From Anaerolineae bacterium (GTDB taxonomy: Bacteria > Chloroflexota > Anaerolineae > Aggregatilineales > Phototrophicaceae): a stretch of 64,000 bases of DNA. Under the pieces are notes generated by a model that was given only the letters and a program-made list of their open reading frames with translations, made no database searches and was not told where the DNA came from. The DNA is taken from positions 62,001 to 126,000 of the forward strand of contig JAJEBK010000032.1 in NCBI GenBank assembly GCA_022823945.1. The letters are read 5' to 3'. Positions 63,704-64,000 of the stretch are shown piece by piece (within the stretch, counting starts at the first letter, position 1; the number at the start of each line of letters is the position of its first letter). A program made the translations under genes and the position numbers.

Positions 63704-64000
63704 CTAGATGCGGTGGTTGCGGATCCACTCCAGCGGGTCGATATAGTTCTTCATAAGCGAACTGAAGTTCAGTTTTGGCCAGTTGCCAGGATGCCGCTCC
63801 AATATGGTGGTCGCGCTGAGGTCGAAGTGCAGGTGCGGCACGAAGCGCCCAAAAGCATCGCTGATTTCACAGATACGTTGGCCACGCGAAACCCGTTGGC
63901 CCACCCGTACGCGAATCTCCTGCACATGGCCGTAGCGGCTGTAGAGCACTCTGCCCGATGGTTCATACAGCGGATCATGACGAATGACGACCACATTGCC
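63704..64000 (-). CDS. M23-family metallopeptidase, C-terminal part (5' partial)
   Basis: The frame is open to the window edge, so the N-terminus lies outside. The visible ~98 residues are the end of an M23/lysostaphin-type domain: HDPLYEPSGRVLYSRYGHVQEIRVRVGQRVSRGQRICEISD, then PHLHFDL with the zinc-ligand HxH. The first catalytic HxxxD is not in view. It should act on peptidoglycan or as a degenerate envelope factor. The GTG-like codon at 63994 is internal. It ends four bases after the sufT stop. Confidence 0.85.
   Translation of the reverse strand, partial: GNVVVIRHDPLYEPSGRVLYSRYGHVQEIRVRVGQRVSRGQRICEISDAFGRFVPHLHFDLSATTILERHPGNWPKLNFSSLMKNYIDPLEWIRNHRI

Overview
The window is a compact, gene-dense bacterial chromosome segment of moderately high G+C content with almost no non-coding space. 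I see no rRNA, prophage, insertion sequence or CRISPR array. The gene content points to Chloroflexota, probably class Anaerolineae. The signs are secreted LysM proteins with long Thr/Pro linkers, a polyphosphate glucokinase, a TIGR01906-type membrane protein, a MoxR/DUF58 pair, a SUF operon with a SufU scaffold and a Rieske protein, ThyX instead of ThyA, and many small lineage-specific membrane proteins. This is an inference from content; no rRNA is present to confirm it.

Layout. 1-7.7 kb: end of a response regulator, a flavin-reductase-like protein, ppgK, an L,D-transpeptidase, asd-pheA, an Hsp20, pyrG and a Roadblock/LC7 protein. 7.9-20.5 kb: MoxR ATPase and DUF58 protein, a sarcosine-oxidase-like flavoenzyme, a GNAT, a membrane-fused SpeE-like protein overlapping a DUF1461 protein, the glycolytic gap-pgk-tpiA operon, an unknown membrane protein, tagO/wecA and upp. 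20.6-26.7 kb: ruvB-queA, then rplU-rpmA, an L31 with an extra RNA-polymerase-alpha-CTD-like domain, tdk, and convergent sucCD. 26.8-32.5 kb: two secreted LysM proteins (one an M23 peptidase), a histidine-rich multi-pass membrane protein, and a NUDIX operon. 32.5-35.2 kb: a five-gene cassette (SerK/SbnI-like, ACT, unknown beta-rich, membrane-anchored JAMM peptidase, A24 prepilin-peptidase-like), the best candidate for an undescribed system. 35.2-45.6 kb: mnmA with a class I cysteine desulfurase, eno-pyk, two membrane proteins, yebC-ruvC-ruvA, thyX and a truncated haemoglobin. 45.7-56.9 kb: a tandem periplasmic-binding protein, a DnaQ-DinG helicase/exonuclease, a Cys-rich protein, a HAD-DinB fusion, a polyprenyl diphosphate synthase, nnr, three small membrane proteins and an SRPBCC protein. 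56.9-64 kb: tRNA-His with its terminator, a methyltransferase and GDPD, then sufCBD-sufU-Rieske with sufT divergent, and a partial M23 peptidase at the edge.

How the genes work together. Lower glycolysis is nearly complete in two operons (gap-pgk-tpiA and eno-pyk), with ppgK feeding glucose-6-phosphate. Fe-S assembly is split: scaffold genes lie at 58-63 kb, while the only desulfurase seen here is coupled to mnmA at 36-37 kb. The Holliday-junction resolvasome is split between ruvB and ruvCA. Peptidoglycan handling is represented by a YkuD transpeptidase, LysM proteins and two M23 peptidases. Several convergent genes share the palindrome CTAG as reciprocal stop codons, which shows how tightly this genome is packed. 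Promoter calls are by eye from -35/-10 similarity and are predictions. Start codons were moved downstream where a Shine-Dalgarno sequence and family length supported it.
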